Positions 11,060 through 23,789 of a stretch of DNA of 64,000 bases are shown in pieces. The DNA is taken from assembly GCA_023055355.1 (NCBI GenBank), contig JALJCS010000006.1, forward strand, positions 32,308,501 through 32,372,500, given 5' to 3'. Positions within the stretch are counted from its first letter, which is position 1. Each line of letters starts with the position of its first letter. A model generated the notes under the pieces. The model had not been told where the DNA came from, made no database searches, and saw only the letters and a program-made list of their open reading frames with translations. The translations under genes were made by a program, and so were the position numbers. The stretch comes from Agelaius tricolor. Taxonomy: Eukaryota; Chordata; Aves; Passeriformes; Icteridae.

Positions 11060-14000
11060 GTTAGTTGTTTAACTGATTAAAACTGACTCATAATGTCTGT
11101 ATTACTGCTTTTTCAAGAACCAGTCAAACTGTGAAAATCAGCTATCAAAACCCCTCAGGAGTTAGATAGACATTTACACTAGAATAGGTCAGTTCCTATT
11201 AACCTCCTGCCACTATTCCTTTTATGTCATAAAATGGCTAAAATATTTAAAGCTTTTGTTACCAGGCTTGGTAAGATAATCGATGACAACTGTTACCAGA
11301 TGTTTGATATTTAACTGTGGAATTCATAGTGGAAAGTAGTTGATAATTTAAAGTTTGCTTACATTAATTTAAAATGGAGGAAAGCTTTTAAAAAAACCCT
11401 CTCCTTAGGGAATAATTGCATAGAACACAGAACAAAATGGTAACAATTTTTGGTATGAAAAGCAAAGATCAACAGAGAATGCTTCTGCCAAGGTGTGTAA
11501 ATAGTGAAAAGTAGCTAGTAACTGTCTTCTCTTAAAAGGTGTCACAATTCAAAAGGAAAAAAAACCATAAAGCTAAAAATCTGTTTAAAGTGTTAATCAA
11601 TAGTGAAGATGTAAATGTAGCCTAAACCAAAGCCAGCTTAATTTGAAATTCTCATGTGGTAAGGAGGAAATCAAATACTATAAAAAGGGCACCTAAAAGT
11701 TGGACCTAATCTATTTTTAAGCTGCTGCTTTTTAAAAAACCCAACTTCTAGGAGAAGATTAAAAACATGTGGGAGGGAGGTGGTGACATGGACAAATTTG
11801 AAGTAATGAAACCTACATAATTTAGCTGTGGACAGCAGTTAATAGACTATTTCTAGAAACTAGTATGTACATGTCAACAGTCCTGTGTCATACATCTTTA
11901 ATAGGAATTTTTTGAGAGAACTTGAAAATGTTAGTGCTTTGTAGTATACTTTTGAACAGTGAATGAAATGGACTGGGGTGTTGGCTAAGGAGAAAAGGAA
12001 TGATAAGATGTCGTTCAGAAAAAAATTTTTTTCTATTAAAAAGTGATTTTAATTTCACATGGATGGGAGAACTAGCACAAATCAATGAAAGAAGGATATA
12101 AATTCACGTTTCATTGATTTACAGATCATATAAGTTTGGTGGATAAATCTGAGTGAGCTACATAGCTACTGTTCATTGTCCCTTGAGGCTCTTATTTAAA
12201 AAAATGTTTGAAAACAACTGTCAGTTCCAATCCATGTTAGCTTTACAATTCCATTTTAGAACAATTTCTGAAATGGGATTCTGATTGCTGTCACGCAAGG
12301 ACTGCATAGGAACAAAAACATCTCAGTGCTTTCTCACATTTTGCAGTGAACTTCTCTAATCTAGTTTTGCCTCTAAGATACCAGAATTTAGCAAATAGAA
12401 CTTAATTTCAGGAATGTTTGAGTTTGTGTTTTTTACTGTCTCTTTTTTTAAATCTACTATTGTTGTTCTGCTTTGGCCTTGTATTTTCATGAAGAGGGAA
12501 TGCAGTGTGACAAACTTCTCACTTGTATTTAGCAACAAATAGATATCTGACCTGAGGCTGATGTAGCTCTTTGCCTGGCTAAAATACTATGGAAGTTTTC
12601 TAATTTAGACAATTTTTTTTGTCTCTAAGAATTTGATGCTGTCTTGTTTTGCATTTTTTTCCTGTTGTCTGTTTTTCACTTTTTAAAACAAACATATCTG
12701 CTGAGTTGAAAAAGTGTTAATTTGTTTATGTATATAAGCAGAATATAAATTGAGTGTTTTTCCTGAAAATTAGGTGAATATTTACTAAATCAGGTGCAGT
12801 AAGTTAATGTTTTAAACATTGGAAATTTTAATAAGCAGTGCTTTATATGTAGCTCTCCAGTCCTAAAGATAACTGACTCTCCTTGCTCCCCAGCCCAGTA
12901 CACAAAATACAGCAGTAGATCTCAGGATTATGCAATATATGTTTGCTGGGAATACATACAGTGTGTTAATGGATTGATTTAAAGATTCCTTAGAAGCACT
13001 CAGCTGAATTTCAGTACCTAGGTTTTATTTTTCTTGTGACTTGTTTAAAAAAATAAAGCATCAACCAAACCCAAAAATCCAAACAAAACAACCCCACAAA
13101 ACACCCCCATTCCAGCTAACCACTAAGACAGGTCTTACAGAGCAGCTCCTTGACACAGTCCCCAGATAATCTAGTGCTCTTTGTGTGATGTGAGTAGTTG
13201 TTGCTGGCAATGAACCTAAGCAATGTGTTAATTTGGATGTTTTTATATTAGACTGCAGGGGATAATCTTAGAAGTGATAAGTAATCAGAATGTATTTGTA
13301 TTTTCTATAACAGTAGAATCTTCACAGGTGCTTAGTGTGGGCCACATTCTTTTGGCTTGGCTTATACGTTTTTTTGCCTTTGACTGGTTGTTTTAACTAA
13401 GTACTATGGGGGCTTTTTATTTTATTCTTTTGTTTCTAGTTCTCTTTTTTCATATGCATGTGAATTAGTTATGCTCTACAAACTTTTAATACACAAAATA
13501 TGTAGTAAGTGAATTTAAAATCTGTATTTTAAAAAATCTTTAACTTAGGCAAAGGTTTAACTTTTTGGAATTCTACTTTAAAAAATCTTCCAATATACTT
13601 TAGAGTGTATTAGACAAATGAACAACAATTAATAAAACAGAATAGGCCAAGAAAATATAATTATTGTATATACTGGATGTTATTATCATTGTAGTTTAAG
13701 GCAGCTGTAATTGATAGCAATGTATTTCTGTTAAAAGTAAAAGTAAATTACATTAACCCATGTGCAATCTCTTAACAGCATTCTTTTTTTTTTGTTTGTT
13801 TTTGCAAGTACTTCTATCAGGAAATACACAGTATATTTCCGCTTGTGCAAAAAGTTCTAAAAAAATCTACAGTAGTACAAAGCACTGTGTTTATAAAGCA
13901 GTAATTTCATGTGTCAAGGAAGTGGATATATCTGTACAGGCACATGTAATTGATCCTAATTGAGGCAGAGCTCTTTATGCTGCCAATGTATTGGCAACTA

Positions 14001-17000
14001 AAATATGCTTATTACATGTGTATTGTGATAAGGGAGCCCTGGAGTTATGAACCCCTAGATGCATAATACTTGCCAATCTGCTCAATTTCTGAAAGTCTTA
14101 CTTATTTTCTTCAGAGGAAATGATATGGGTATCTTACCTCATGTGTTTTGTCTTTTGATCAAATCCATTGTTCAGCTACGTTATATTTTTGTAATTGAAT
14201 TGAACAGAATGTGGATGGTATAGTTAGGGGTTGTAGTACATAAGTTACTTTACTTTGGTGCAGCATAACAAATAGAAGATGGGAAAGCTTCAAGTTCCTA
14301 ATATGAAAGTGTTTCCTTAAAAAACAGTTCTATTTAAATCCTCTTTTTATTCATATGCCTTTAGACAACTTTCTTCTTTTTGGTGTTGATTTTTATCAGT
14401 ACTTTGTTTTCAGAAATAGCTCAGAAGTAGTTTGGATCATTGAGAAATGCTTCTGTAGAAGCATTGCTTCCTTAAAATAGACATGACAATGCCACAGCTA
14501 ATCCCAATTAGTGCTTCCCTCCTACTCCTGATTAAATGGTCTTTCTTCACATCTAGTTACTCTTACAGAATTTTGGGCAGTGGAACTGGTGTCTTCTTTG
14601 TCTGCTTTTTGCTGAGTTGGGGTATTTTGTAAGTGGTTGGGGAAAATATTTGGAAGAGATAAGCTTAAAGTAGGTCAGTCTTTTAAGAGACTGTTCAGGT
14701 GTAATACAATCAGTGCTCCATGAGGCTTGACTATTGGGATCTATGCATATTTTCAGGTATTGAAAAGATTCCCATTTTTTGAGTTTTACAAATAGGAAAG
14801 TCCCTGTGTTTGTGGCACTTGAAATTAATGGCTACAGCAGAATACAGACTTGGTTTGCTAAGGTACTCTTGCTATTCAGGAGATAAACAGTTTTGTGTTG
14901 CCTTCTTAAAAGATAGCCATGTCATTTCCTACCAAAGGTAGGAGGAATAAACACCTTCAGGCATAAAGTCATAATGTGCTATTAGAGTTACTGAAACAGA
15001 TCTTCTTGTAACACATTATTGCACTCTTGTCCCTAAAGGCTTTTGCTTTTTTAGATTTGGTTAATTTTTTTAGTGCTTTATCACATTAATAAAAAAAATT
15101 GTATTCAACACATGAATGATTCTGCAGACAAATTTTTTTTGTTGTTGCCATTGTCACAGAAAAAAAGATATTTGCAAGACATACAGCTCTGCATTAGTCA
15201 ATGTTTGCACTCAGAGGGAACATGCTGTCCAGCCCCACTTTTTTAGTGTGTACTTATGGTTTATTACCACTAAGTTGTGTTAATAACCCCACCCTGCTAA
15301 AGAGAGATTGTAAGATGAGGGCCAAATTCAGACTCTATTTCTTTTAGGTTGATCTTTTTCCTCTTATCCAAGGCCTGCTTAATCCAGTATGTAGTTCTTC
15401 TGACAGAATCAGTTTGGAGAGAGTATAAGTGGCCTTTCCTTTTTCCTGCTCCCAAGTATGAAAATTTCCTGCCCCCCTCGTTTAGCCTTTTGAAAAGGGC
15501 TTGCCATAGGCTTGCTCTATTTTCAGTTAGAGGAGAGCATACTATTCCTTTGCAGCAGTTTTCATGTCAGTTAAACCATTCCTACATTTTTTTTCCCCAG
15601 ATGACATTAAAATAGTTCTTACTGAGTGTGAAGATTTAACTTAATCTGTTACTACTCTGTGTGGGAATTCAGAGTAAATGCGAAATTATTGGAAATGTTT
15701 CAGAAATGTCACATCTTTTTCTTACAACCTTCTGTTAGTGTTTCAGTTTGTTTTCACTAGGGTGATGTTCCCTGGTAGCATACTTTTATTTAGGATCATG
15801 CCATATATACAACTTGCAACTCTAGCAATATAACACTGTTAAAATAATGATGTAGTTACACACTATGATTATTTTGCTTAAGAGATGACACATTATACAT
15901 GATTACAGAACTGTTTCAGGTTGCTTTTAATATTTCAACTTTTCCTTTGGTTTACTTTCATAAACTGGTACATAATTAGTGTGTTGAATAACATTATTAT
16001 GCTGCTTTTATCTGCATATATTTTCCTTTTTAAAAATTGAAGGAAACGAACTTTAAAAAAAAATGGAACAAAATCCTAGTGTTTTTGTTTAGAAAATGAT
16101 AATATGAATATTTCTAATCTTCATCTTAGACATTATGAATATGAAATGTGTATAGCTCTGTACATAATAAGAATGCTTCTTAGTTTTTGTGTTCCCAGTT
16201 TTGTGTATGCTTAAACTGTGTGTAAGGTCTGTGGCAGCAGTGCACTTGCCTACTGCTTTAAGAGTCAATCTTACTGTGCTGAAGAAGAGAAGCATGTAGT
16301 AGTCATTGTGTGTCTTTCATTGGTCATTCTTTTGATACTCTGCAACTATTCAATTTTGTACTTTTGTAGAGAGCAGAGCTTGCAAAAGATGCTTTTGCAG
16401 TCATTGGTCTCCCTCTAGTGGGAAGAGGGCACTTCTAAACTGATTTCTTTAATGTGACTAGTGACAAGTCTTATTCCTCTGTCCTCTGGCAGTAGTTTCT
16501 ATGTTTAGCTTGAGTCAGAAGCAGTGCATTTGAAGACTGCCTGTTCATCCTTTGATCTTGTGAACATTGGAATAGAGTTTCTTTTATGATGCTGGCATAA
16601 ATTGACGCAGAAGTGAATTTACTGACTTGATAAACTTGTTCTTTCATGCTTTTTTAAAATTTTGTTTGCCATTTAACTTTTTAAAAGTGGGCTTATTCAT
16701 CTATCTGATGGGGAATTTTTATAAGGCATCCATGTAAATTCACATTCTGCTGACAGGCTCTAACTGCACGGTAGCTTTATTTATTTGAGAATTTTATTCA
16801 AATATCAGGGATTCATTTAAGCTGGCTTTTGATGCCATTTTATAAGGAGAGTCTCTCTGCTTAGATAGTGAAAAAAGACTGTTGTGCAGTGTGATAATGT
16901 CAGCAGGATGAGTAAGCAGTGCAAGTGCCCAGTTCAGCCTGAGTGCATAGAAGTAAGTGAATCAATTGTTTTTTCACTGTCTATTTAGACCAGGCTCTGT

Positions 17001-20000
17001 TCAGACTGTTCATGTGTGCTGCGTGTATGAAAATCAGATAGTCAGGAAGATGCATTGTTTTAGGGGAAAAAAAACCTCCAAAAATTAAGTAACAAAGTAA
17101 CATCCAAAAGGCAACCTGCCCCTCAGACCAAAAAGCAAACCTCCCCCCAGTTTCATTTAATTTTAGACACAAATTAAACACTCAGAATTTGCTCAGGTTA
17201 GTACCAGCAATTACAGCACCCTTGGGTACTATAAACATCATATGAAGAGAAGACCCTGTTTCATGTTTTTTCACTGTTCTGTGTGTGAATATTTCTTAAA
17301 CTGGGCAATTGAAAATTATTTCACTGGAAAATTAAATAGTAACTTGAGATATTCTACAATTCAAATTATGTATTCATGGAGACGGCTTTGCAAAATCAAT
17401 AGCTTATAGTGAAATTATAGCATGTTTTAAGAAATTAACATTCTGACATGTAAATACATGCTGCAAAATCATAGTGTATGTAAATGCTTCAGCTGCCTCC
17501 TGCAAAAACTTGCATGTTTGTAATCTTCATGACAGTAATTGAGTGACTGATGTAACTTAGATGAACCCTTACAGACTTAGTTTTGTAGACCTTAAAGACC
17601 TTAGTTTTGTAGTTTTGATCACTTTATGATGTTAGTTAAAGTACTACCACTGTGACATCTTATATTTTCAGAATTGACTGCAGTGTTTTTTAGAGCAGTA
17701 TTTCTATTACAAGTCGTAGTCACAAGGATAAAAGCTTAATATCATTGACTTTATTTGGAGCTGGTTTGCTCTTTTACTTTACTGAATGCTTAAATTTTTT
17801 TTAGAAAGAAAAATTACAACTTGAGGTTTTCTTTCAGACCTTTCGTGTTATGTGTTATGGGCAGACCTGGATTTTGCACTGGCTGCAATGGTGCTATGTT
17901 GTGTTCATCATTTATACTCAGAGGCCCTTAAACAGAATATGATGTCAGACAAGTGTTTCACATGGTTCTGTTGGAGCTGCTGTGATGTCAATGGAATAAA
18001 GAAAAGGCTCCTGTAGATAATTGATCTAAGCCCCCTAAATTCTCTGTAGGATATCAAGTTTAATGGTTCCTCTGACATTAAATTGCATCCAGATAAATCA
18101 ATCCAGCTGAAAGGTGGTGCTGCTTTCTTTTTTGGTGTTTGTTTGTTTGCTTTTTTTTTTTTTAAAAAAATGGTTTTAAATATATTGCGTTGTATTTAGT
18201 GATTTGACCTCTTCAGTGTGAGTTGCATAGCTCATTTTTAACGTCTCACCCCTTTTTGTTGCAGTGTATGCATTCTCTAAAAGGTGAAAAAAGGGGCTGC
18301 AGATTCTAGCCATTAATCAAAGGTGAATGTTTTAGGTGTGGAATGATTTTGAAAAGGTTGGTATGGAGTTCTGCAGGTTATGGAAAAGGAGGATGAAACA
18401 TAAAAAGCCATGCTGACCATTGCTATGCTGCAAGGTGTCATGTCTGGAAATAGTCTTGGATTGTATTTTTTGAGTATTTTATTCTGCCTGCTGGATCTCT
18501 CTCTACCTTCAGTATATTTGACAAATGTCTTGTATGTGCTAATCATAGGAAGGGATGTCTGTACCATTCCATTAACCAGACTCTGCTCAGCAATGTTTTA
18601 CTGCTGTTGTAAAAATCCACTAGAAGTAAGAAATAAGTAGAGAAAGAATGTTCGGCATTGTTGAATGTGGGGATTTTTGCCATGGTATTCTCTTATAAAA
18701 ATGAGAATTTAGAAATATTATGACTATTCCATTCTCAAAGGAAAGATTATTAGTCCTTTTGCAGTGGAAATTTATTTATTACATGGATTTTAAATCTGTT
18801 TCAAGGATGACCCCAGACATGATCTTTGCATATCCTTAGGTAGAGCTTATTATAGCTTTATGAGGACAGTGTAACATGGAATTACTATAAAATTATTTTT
18901 AAAATAATCAGTCTTAAATCTTCTGCCATTTTAGAACAACAGGAAAGATTTTGGAACCCCCATATTTCTTCTTGTTCCCTATCTGAAGGTATATCAAGAT
19001 TTTCAAAGTGGAATTTTGATTCTAGGGAAATTTAGAGCTCATTGAATTTTTGTTGTTTCATTTTCCTAATGAGACTCCTAGTAGTTACAGGAGTTTTTGT
19101 TTTGGTAGCTTCTTTTGCAGCAGTAAAGCTGATTTAAGTAATTTTTGGTTGCTTACTCTTGACCCTTGTGGTGCAGTTTGCTTCCCACTTCTACCCTTAT
19201 GGCTGTTGCAACTCTAGGGAAGGAGATGGGGTAGCTGCATTTGTAACTAGATTAAAAATAACATTAAAATTGAGTGTTTTTAAACCAGTTCATTAAAATG
19301 ATTCATGCTCTTGCTGAGCTTTTTTTATTCCTCTGTTAAGAAGGTGGAAGAAAATACATAATATTGGTAGATGTACCGGATAAGATAAATGAATTAAAGC
19401 AATGATTACAGAAAGTAATTCTCTTTTTTGTAAGAGGGGTTGTACATTTATTTGATGTGTTTATTATATTCTTCCCCTTTAGACTCCTTCTAAACACAGT
19501 TGACTTTACCTGTAAAATAGTCTAAGAGCACTCATTTTAAATTTTACAGGCTCTGAAACCACTGTAACCAGTGTATGGGACTAGGGATTGCTGCATCTAA
19601 ATTGAATTACTAAGAATTCTGTAAAATAACAAGTTGTCTCTAAAAATTAATCCTTTTTTTTTTCCTTTAAAAACTGTAGGGCTTTAGTTGTATCTAAACA
19701 AGTTTATTAGGTGAGAATCTGTTAAGTATGGAACTTTCACATTTTAGTACCATGTCCCTTTAGAATAACTAGCAAAGCAGCATCAATTGTAATGCTGTTT
19801 GTGGAGAGAATTTTTTTCAGGCTATTAATTCCTTTTAATATATGTTACCTTTGGCAGCCTGTTTGAACTGTTTGTACAGTTTGTATATATAATGTATCAG
19901 ATTAAATTCTTTTGAAGGCACTTGGGTTACAACAGTTACAGTTATACCAAAGTGGTGTTTAGAGAAAACACAGATATGCATTGAAATAGACTTTTTACTA

Positions 20001-21786
20001 TACTAGGCTTTCAAAACAGGAGCAAGTAATTAGTCTCCACTGCACTAGGGGAGGACAAGCAATTATAGAGTGTGTTGTTGCTGCTGGTTATATAGCAAGT
20101 TTTACTTGGAATACTGACTTTAATTAAAATATCCTGCCCTTGTTACGCCATGTATTTGTATTTTTGGTTGCAAGGTAGCTCTTAAAAAATAAAGACTTAT
20201 GAAAGTTGTGGGTTATCTTCTCCAATGCTGCTTTTTAAAAAAAGATGGCACATTCATGATCCCTTGAAATTATTTTTAATATTAAGACATAAGAAAGCCA
20301 TTCAGAGTTCAAATAGTAGTAATATATTAGTCCTTTTTTTATGTAGCATATATAACAAAAATAAAAATCTACATGCTGGTTTAGTGTGTAGCAAGTGAGT
20401 CATTGGATACATTTGCGACTCCTCAATTCAATACTGCCTACCCCTCAACCCCCTCCCCCCCAAAAAAAATCATAATGCTCAAACTTCTGTTTAGTTGCTT
20501 GTAAAAGTGAGGCTTAATTATACTTGTGAACAGTGTATCTTGACAATTAATGACTAAACCCAGTCCTCATTATATTTTATTGTACTTAAAACATTGTTTG
20601 TTAGGTTGGAATTTGGTCAGTAGGGGTTCTTCGTAAAGTCTGGCTGATGTGTTTCTCTTGATGTAACAGTACAGTCTTGTTATTTCAGGGCATTGAGCTT
20701 TGTTTAAAAATGAATAGATGAAGTAGTGCTATAATCTTCCAAATCTAGAGCAGAAAGACAACTTGTACCTTAGTAGCTACACAAACACTGCTAAGTCATG
20801 CTGTAGTTAGGTGTGTTGGTCAGTCTGTCTTGACCTTGTTTTACACTTTGATTCATGTCACTGTCATGGTTGGGAATAAGCTGAGCTTTATCGTACTTTA
20901 ATATCAGAAAAAGGTGGCATATTATCTCAGTATGTGTGATTTACTTTAGTGTTACTTATCTATTTTTTTCAGCAAAATAGTTATATTGAAAAAAACCCCA
21001 CATTTTCAGACTTATTTAAGATAACTTGACTTTAAATGGCTGTTTTGCTGCAGTGGAGATGGCATTCAGCTGTCCATTGCCTTAGAACAATATGGACATT
21101 ACTGTAATTAGATAACAAATGCAATACTTAACAGGGATTTCCCATATTGTATTTGTCAGTTTTCTGACAAAGGAATCTGTTTTGGGTATTGTCATTATCC
21201 TCTGTCTCAGCTTCCATAAATCCTGCAATGGTTACCTGAGCTTCCTTGAGCTATGTGAGACATTCTGTATGTTCTAGCTAGGAGAATGTCATGTAGTAAC
21301 CAGCTCTAAATCAGAATTTTGTTTTGTTTTGTTTCTCCTTTTGCTTGCTGTTGTCTTTACTGTGGTTTGCTACTGTGGTGTAACTGTCTGGAAAAATGCA
21401 AGGTCTTCTTTTTAAGTAAAAGCAAGTACAAAGAAAAATAAAAGTTCTTTGTTTTCTAAGCTAGACAGTTAGTGGTTTGTTTGTCTAAAGGAAATAGGCA
21501 AAAGATACGAAATAATGTGTTTATTCTGTACTCTGAAGTATTTGGTAGGCTCTGAATAACTGAATGCTTGTGCCCAAACAAACTCCTTATTGACCCCTTA
21601 TTAATGTATGAACTGTGCATAAAAATAGTCAATATATATTTATTTATATATACTTTAAATGGCCTAGTTATACATTTTAAGGAAGAGAAGAAATCTAATG
21701 GCCATATTTTGGCATTAATTCAAATAGTATGTTTTACTTCTGAAGAATCACATTTTTAAATGGCCTCTATGTGCATTTTTTAAAAG
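11060..21786 (+). other. TAX1BP1: TAX1BP1 intron, 10.7 kb
   Basis: This is the largest complete intron in the window, from gttagt to ttttttaaaag. It is AT-rich with scattered homopolymer tracts, for example T and A runs near 18150-18170 and a C/A run near 20453-20468. A small tandem duplication of ttagttttgtag lies near 17577-17615. I recognise no transposon longer than 100 bp and no coding exon. Confidence 0.75.
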
Positions 21787-21935
21787 GAAAATATTCAAGC
21801 ATCAGAAGATTTTAAAAGGGAAAATAATGACTTGAAGAAGAAGCATGATGAGACTGCTTCAAAAGTTCTCCAACTTGAAGAAGATATCATGACTGTTACT
21901 CAGAAAGCCATTGCAAAAGAAACTGAGTTAGACAG
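21787..21935 (+). CDS. TAX1BP1: TAX1BP1 coding exon: coiled coil
   Basis: This exon encodes about residues 205-254 (ENIQASEDFKREN ... KAIAKETELD plus a split serine). It is the same length as the human segment starting GLTEVTQSLKMEN. The N-terminal dozen residues diverge, while VLQLEED and the ETELDS end are conserved. The acceptor is the rather A-rich ttttttaaaag and the donor is gtactt. The exon ends in phase 2. Confidence 0.95.
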
Positions 21936-22097
21936 GTACTTAGTCTTTTGTTCCTTACCTTCCTTATTTTACTTCTTTTTCCCCAGAGGTGTTTTTTTTT
22001 TTTTAACTAACAATATTTATTATATGCATTAACAGTATTAATACATATTTATTATATGTGTTAATAGTTCTGTACCATTAATTCTTCAATGTTTTAG
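21936..22097 (+). other. TAX1BP1: TAX1BP1 short intron (162 bp)
   Basis: A small intron bounded by gtactt and gttttag. It contains a T-rich tract and two near copies of ttattatatgygttaa at about 22016-22066. No other content is seen. Confidence 0.9.
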
Positions 22098-22188
22098 TCT
22101 GAAGGACAAACTGAAGAAAGTGATGCTTGAGAAGGAGCAACTTGAATGTGTGTTAAAGACAGAAAAGGATGAAAAAGAACTTTATAAG
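22098..22188 (+). CDS. TAX1BP1: TAX1BP1 coding exon: coiled coil
   Basis: This exon encodes about residues 254-284 (split serine, then LKDKLKKVMLEKEQLEC ... KDEKELYK). It is a 91-nt exon entering with one base and leaving in phase 0. It is highly charged coiled coil and aligns with human SLKDKLKKAQHEREQLEC. The acceptor is ttttag and the donor gtaact. Confidence 0.97.
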
Positions 22189-23435
22189 GTAACTTTATTA
22201 CATGTACCTGTATACACTGGAATGAAGTGGTTTGAAATAAAGGTAATAATGGTTTATGGAGAAGTCTAATAAATTGAATTCGTTAAGGAAAAAAGGAAAT
22301 GGGTAACTTCTGTGAACATATCTTTAAGATAGTTATAGATGTTTTTGTATAAAAATGAATGAGGAAAACAGCATCTGAATTCAACCATGTTATAAAAAGA
22401 TCTCTAAGAAGGAGAATGAATCACCAGTTTATTAAAGCTCAGACCCAGTAACAAAAAATAATAGATTCTAGTGAGAAAATTCTTCAGTTATGCAGTGCAT
22501 CACCCAGTAACTGATCATCTTTAACACACTTTTTCATAACTAAAATACTTCTTAGTAATTTAAATTCTCTCTCCAGACTTTGTTTTCTAAATCCCTCTTC
22601 TTGAGCCTTGTATATAACACTGAGAAGCTTTAGTAGATTCTCTATTGCATTGGTTTTTACTGGCATGGCCTGTTTCTTTTGCTGGTGTTGAGAGACACCC
22701 ATATATAGAATAAAATACACTGCCACCCTCCCTCCCCACCAAAGCAGAAAAAAAATAATGTGCTAAAATAATGAAATCCATAAGTTGTGTGAAACAGATC
22801 AAGTGTATTTAAAAGATTATTTCTGTTCCTAGATTATAAAATCTCAAAGCATATTTTACAAGCTTGGAATCCCTTTGTAAATAACACGGATCTTCTGGTC
22901 TGAGTGGAAAACACTTGAGTGTAGGAGCTATTTTGCATTATTGTAGGCAGAGTTGTTAGAAGGAGTTTGCTGTCATTGAAAATTAGTATTTCTGATGTAG
23001 ACCTGTTTACTTAGATGACTATGGGCAGTTACTACTGGAAGTTTAATTTCTCTTTAGTTTTCTTCAAGTCATTTCTCTTTTGCTTGTCCTTAGTTGTCCA
23101 GCATTTGTGAGGAGAGGAGTGAGTTCTGAATAACTTAATGTGATGTGGAGAGAAATTAGGGCTTTAACTTCTAGCTGTAGAGTGGAGCTATTGTTAGGTG
23201 ACCATGCTGAGAGAATTCTAGACAGAAAGTTCAGGCTAGACAGATTCTAGACAGAAAGAAGAGAGAATTCTAGACAGAAAGAGGGCAGTGATAATTTCAA
23301 ATATTTAATTTTTCTCGTTACCAGATCTAATCTGCCTCAAGTTAGAATAGATTAGAATTTAGTGAGCACATAAATAGATAGGTGAACAGTAGTTCTAACG
23401 TGGAAGAAGTTTGACATGTTTTAGCATCATTGCAG
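22189..23435 (+). other. TAX1BP1: TAX1BP1 intron
   Basis: A 1.25 kb intron. It contains the imperfect tandem repeat at 23209-23284. I see no transposon or coding segment. Confidence 0.85.
23209..23284. repeat. Imperfect tandem repeat built on gaattctagacagaaag
   Basis: Three copies of a core, attctagacagaaag, occur at about 23214, 23243 and 23265. They are separated by variable spacers (ttcaggctagac, aagagaga), so the unit is roughly 22-29 bp. It is a local minisatellite-like expansion in an intron and no function can be read from it. Confidence 0.8.
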
Positions 23436-23621
23436 ATACACTTGAAGAATACAGAAATAGAAAACACCAAACTAGTAAAAGAAATCCAGACGTTTAAGAA
23501 TTTGGATGCAAACAAAGAAAACATGATATCGTATTATAAAGAGGAGGTTGGCAGATTACAGCTATTAATAGCTGAAAAAGAAAATATGAAGAAAGCTATT
23601 TTGCACTCTTCATCAGACAAG
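23436..23621 (+). CDS. TAX1BP1: TAX1BP1 coding exon: coiled coil
   Basis: This exon encodes about residues 285-346 (IHLKNTEIENTKLVKEIQ ... ILHSSSDK), 62 codons in phase 0. It continues the coiled coil, with Leu/Ile heptads and Glu/Lys salt-bridge positions. The acceptor is ttgcag and the donor gtaagc. The first half is near-identical to human VHLKNTEIENTKL; the end (MKKAILHSSSDK) is less conserved. Confidence 0.97.
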
Positions 23622-23789
23622 GTAAGCAGTACTCAATATAATTGGCCTGATTTGAATAAACATGTCTAATGTTGTATGTGCTTGACAAAAGAAAGGAAGA
23701 AGTTGAAGAAATCACCAGGGTATAGGCTAAGAGCATGAGGATTATGATGTTCTCTGTAGATGCAGAAAATGGTGAAAAGACTGAGATGT

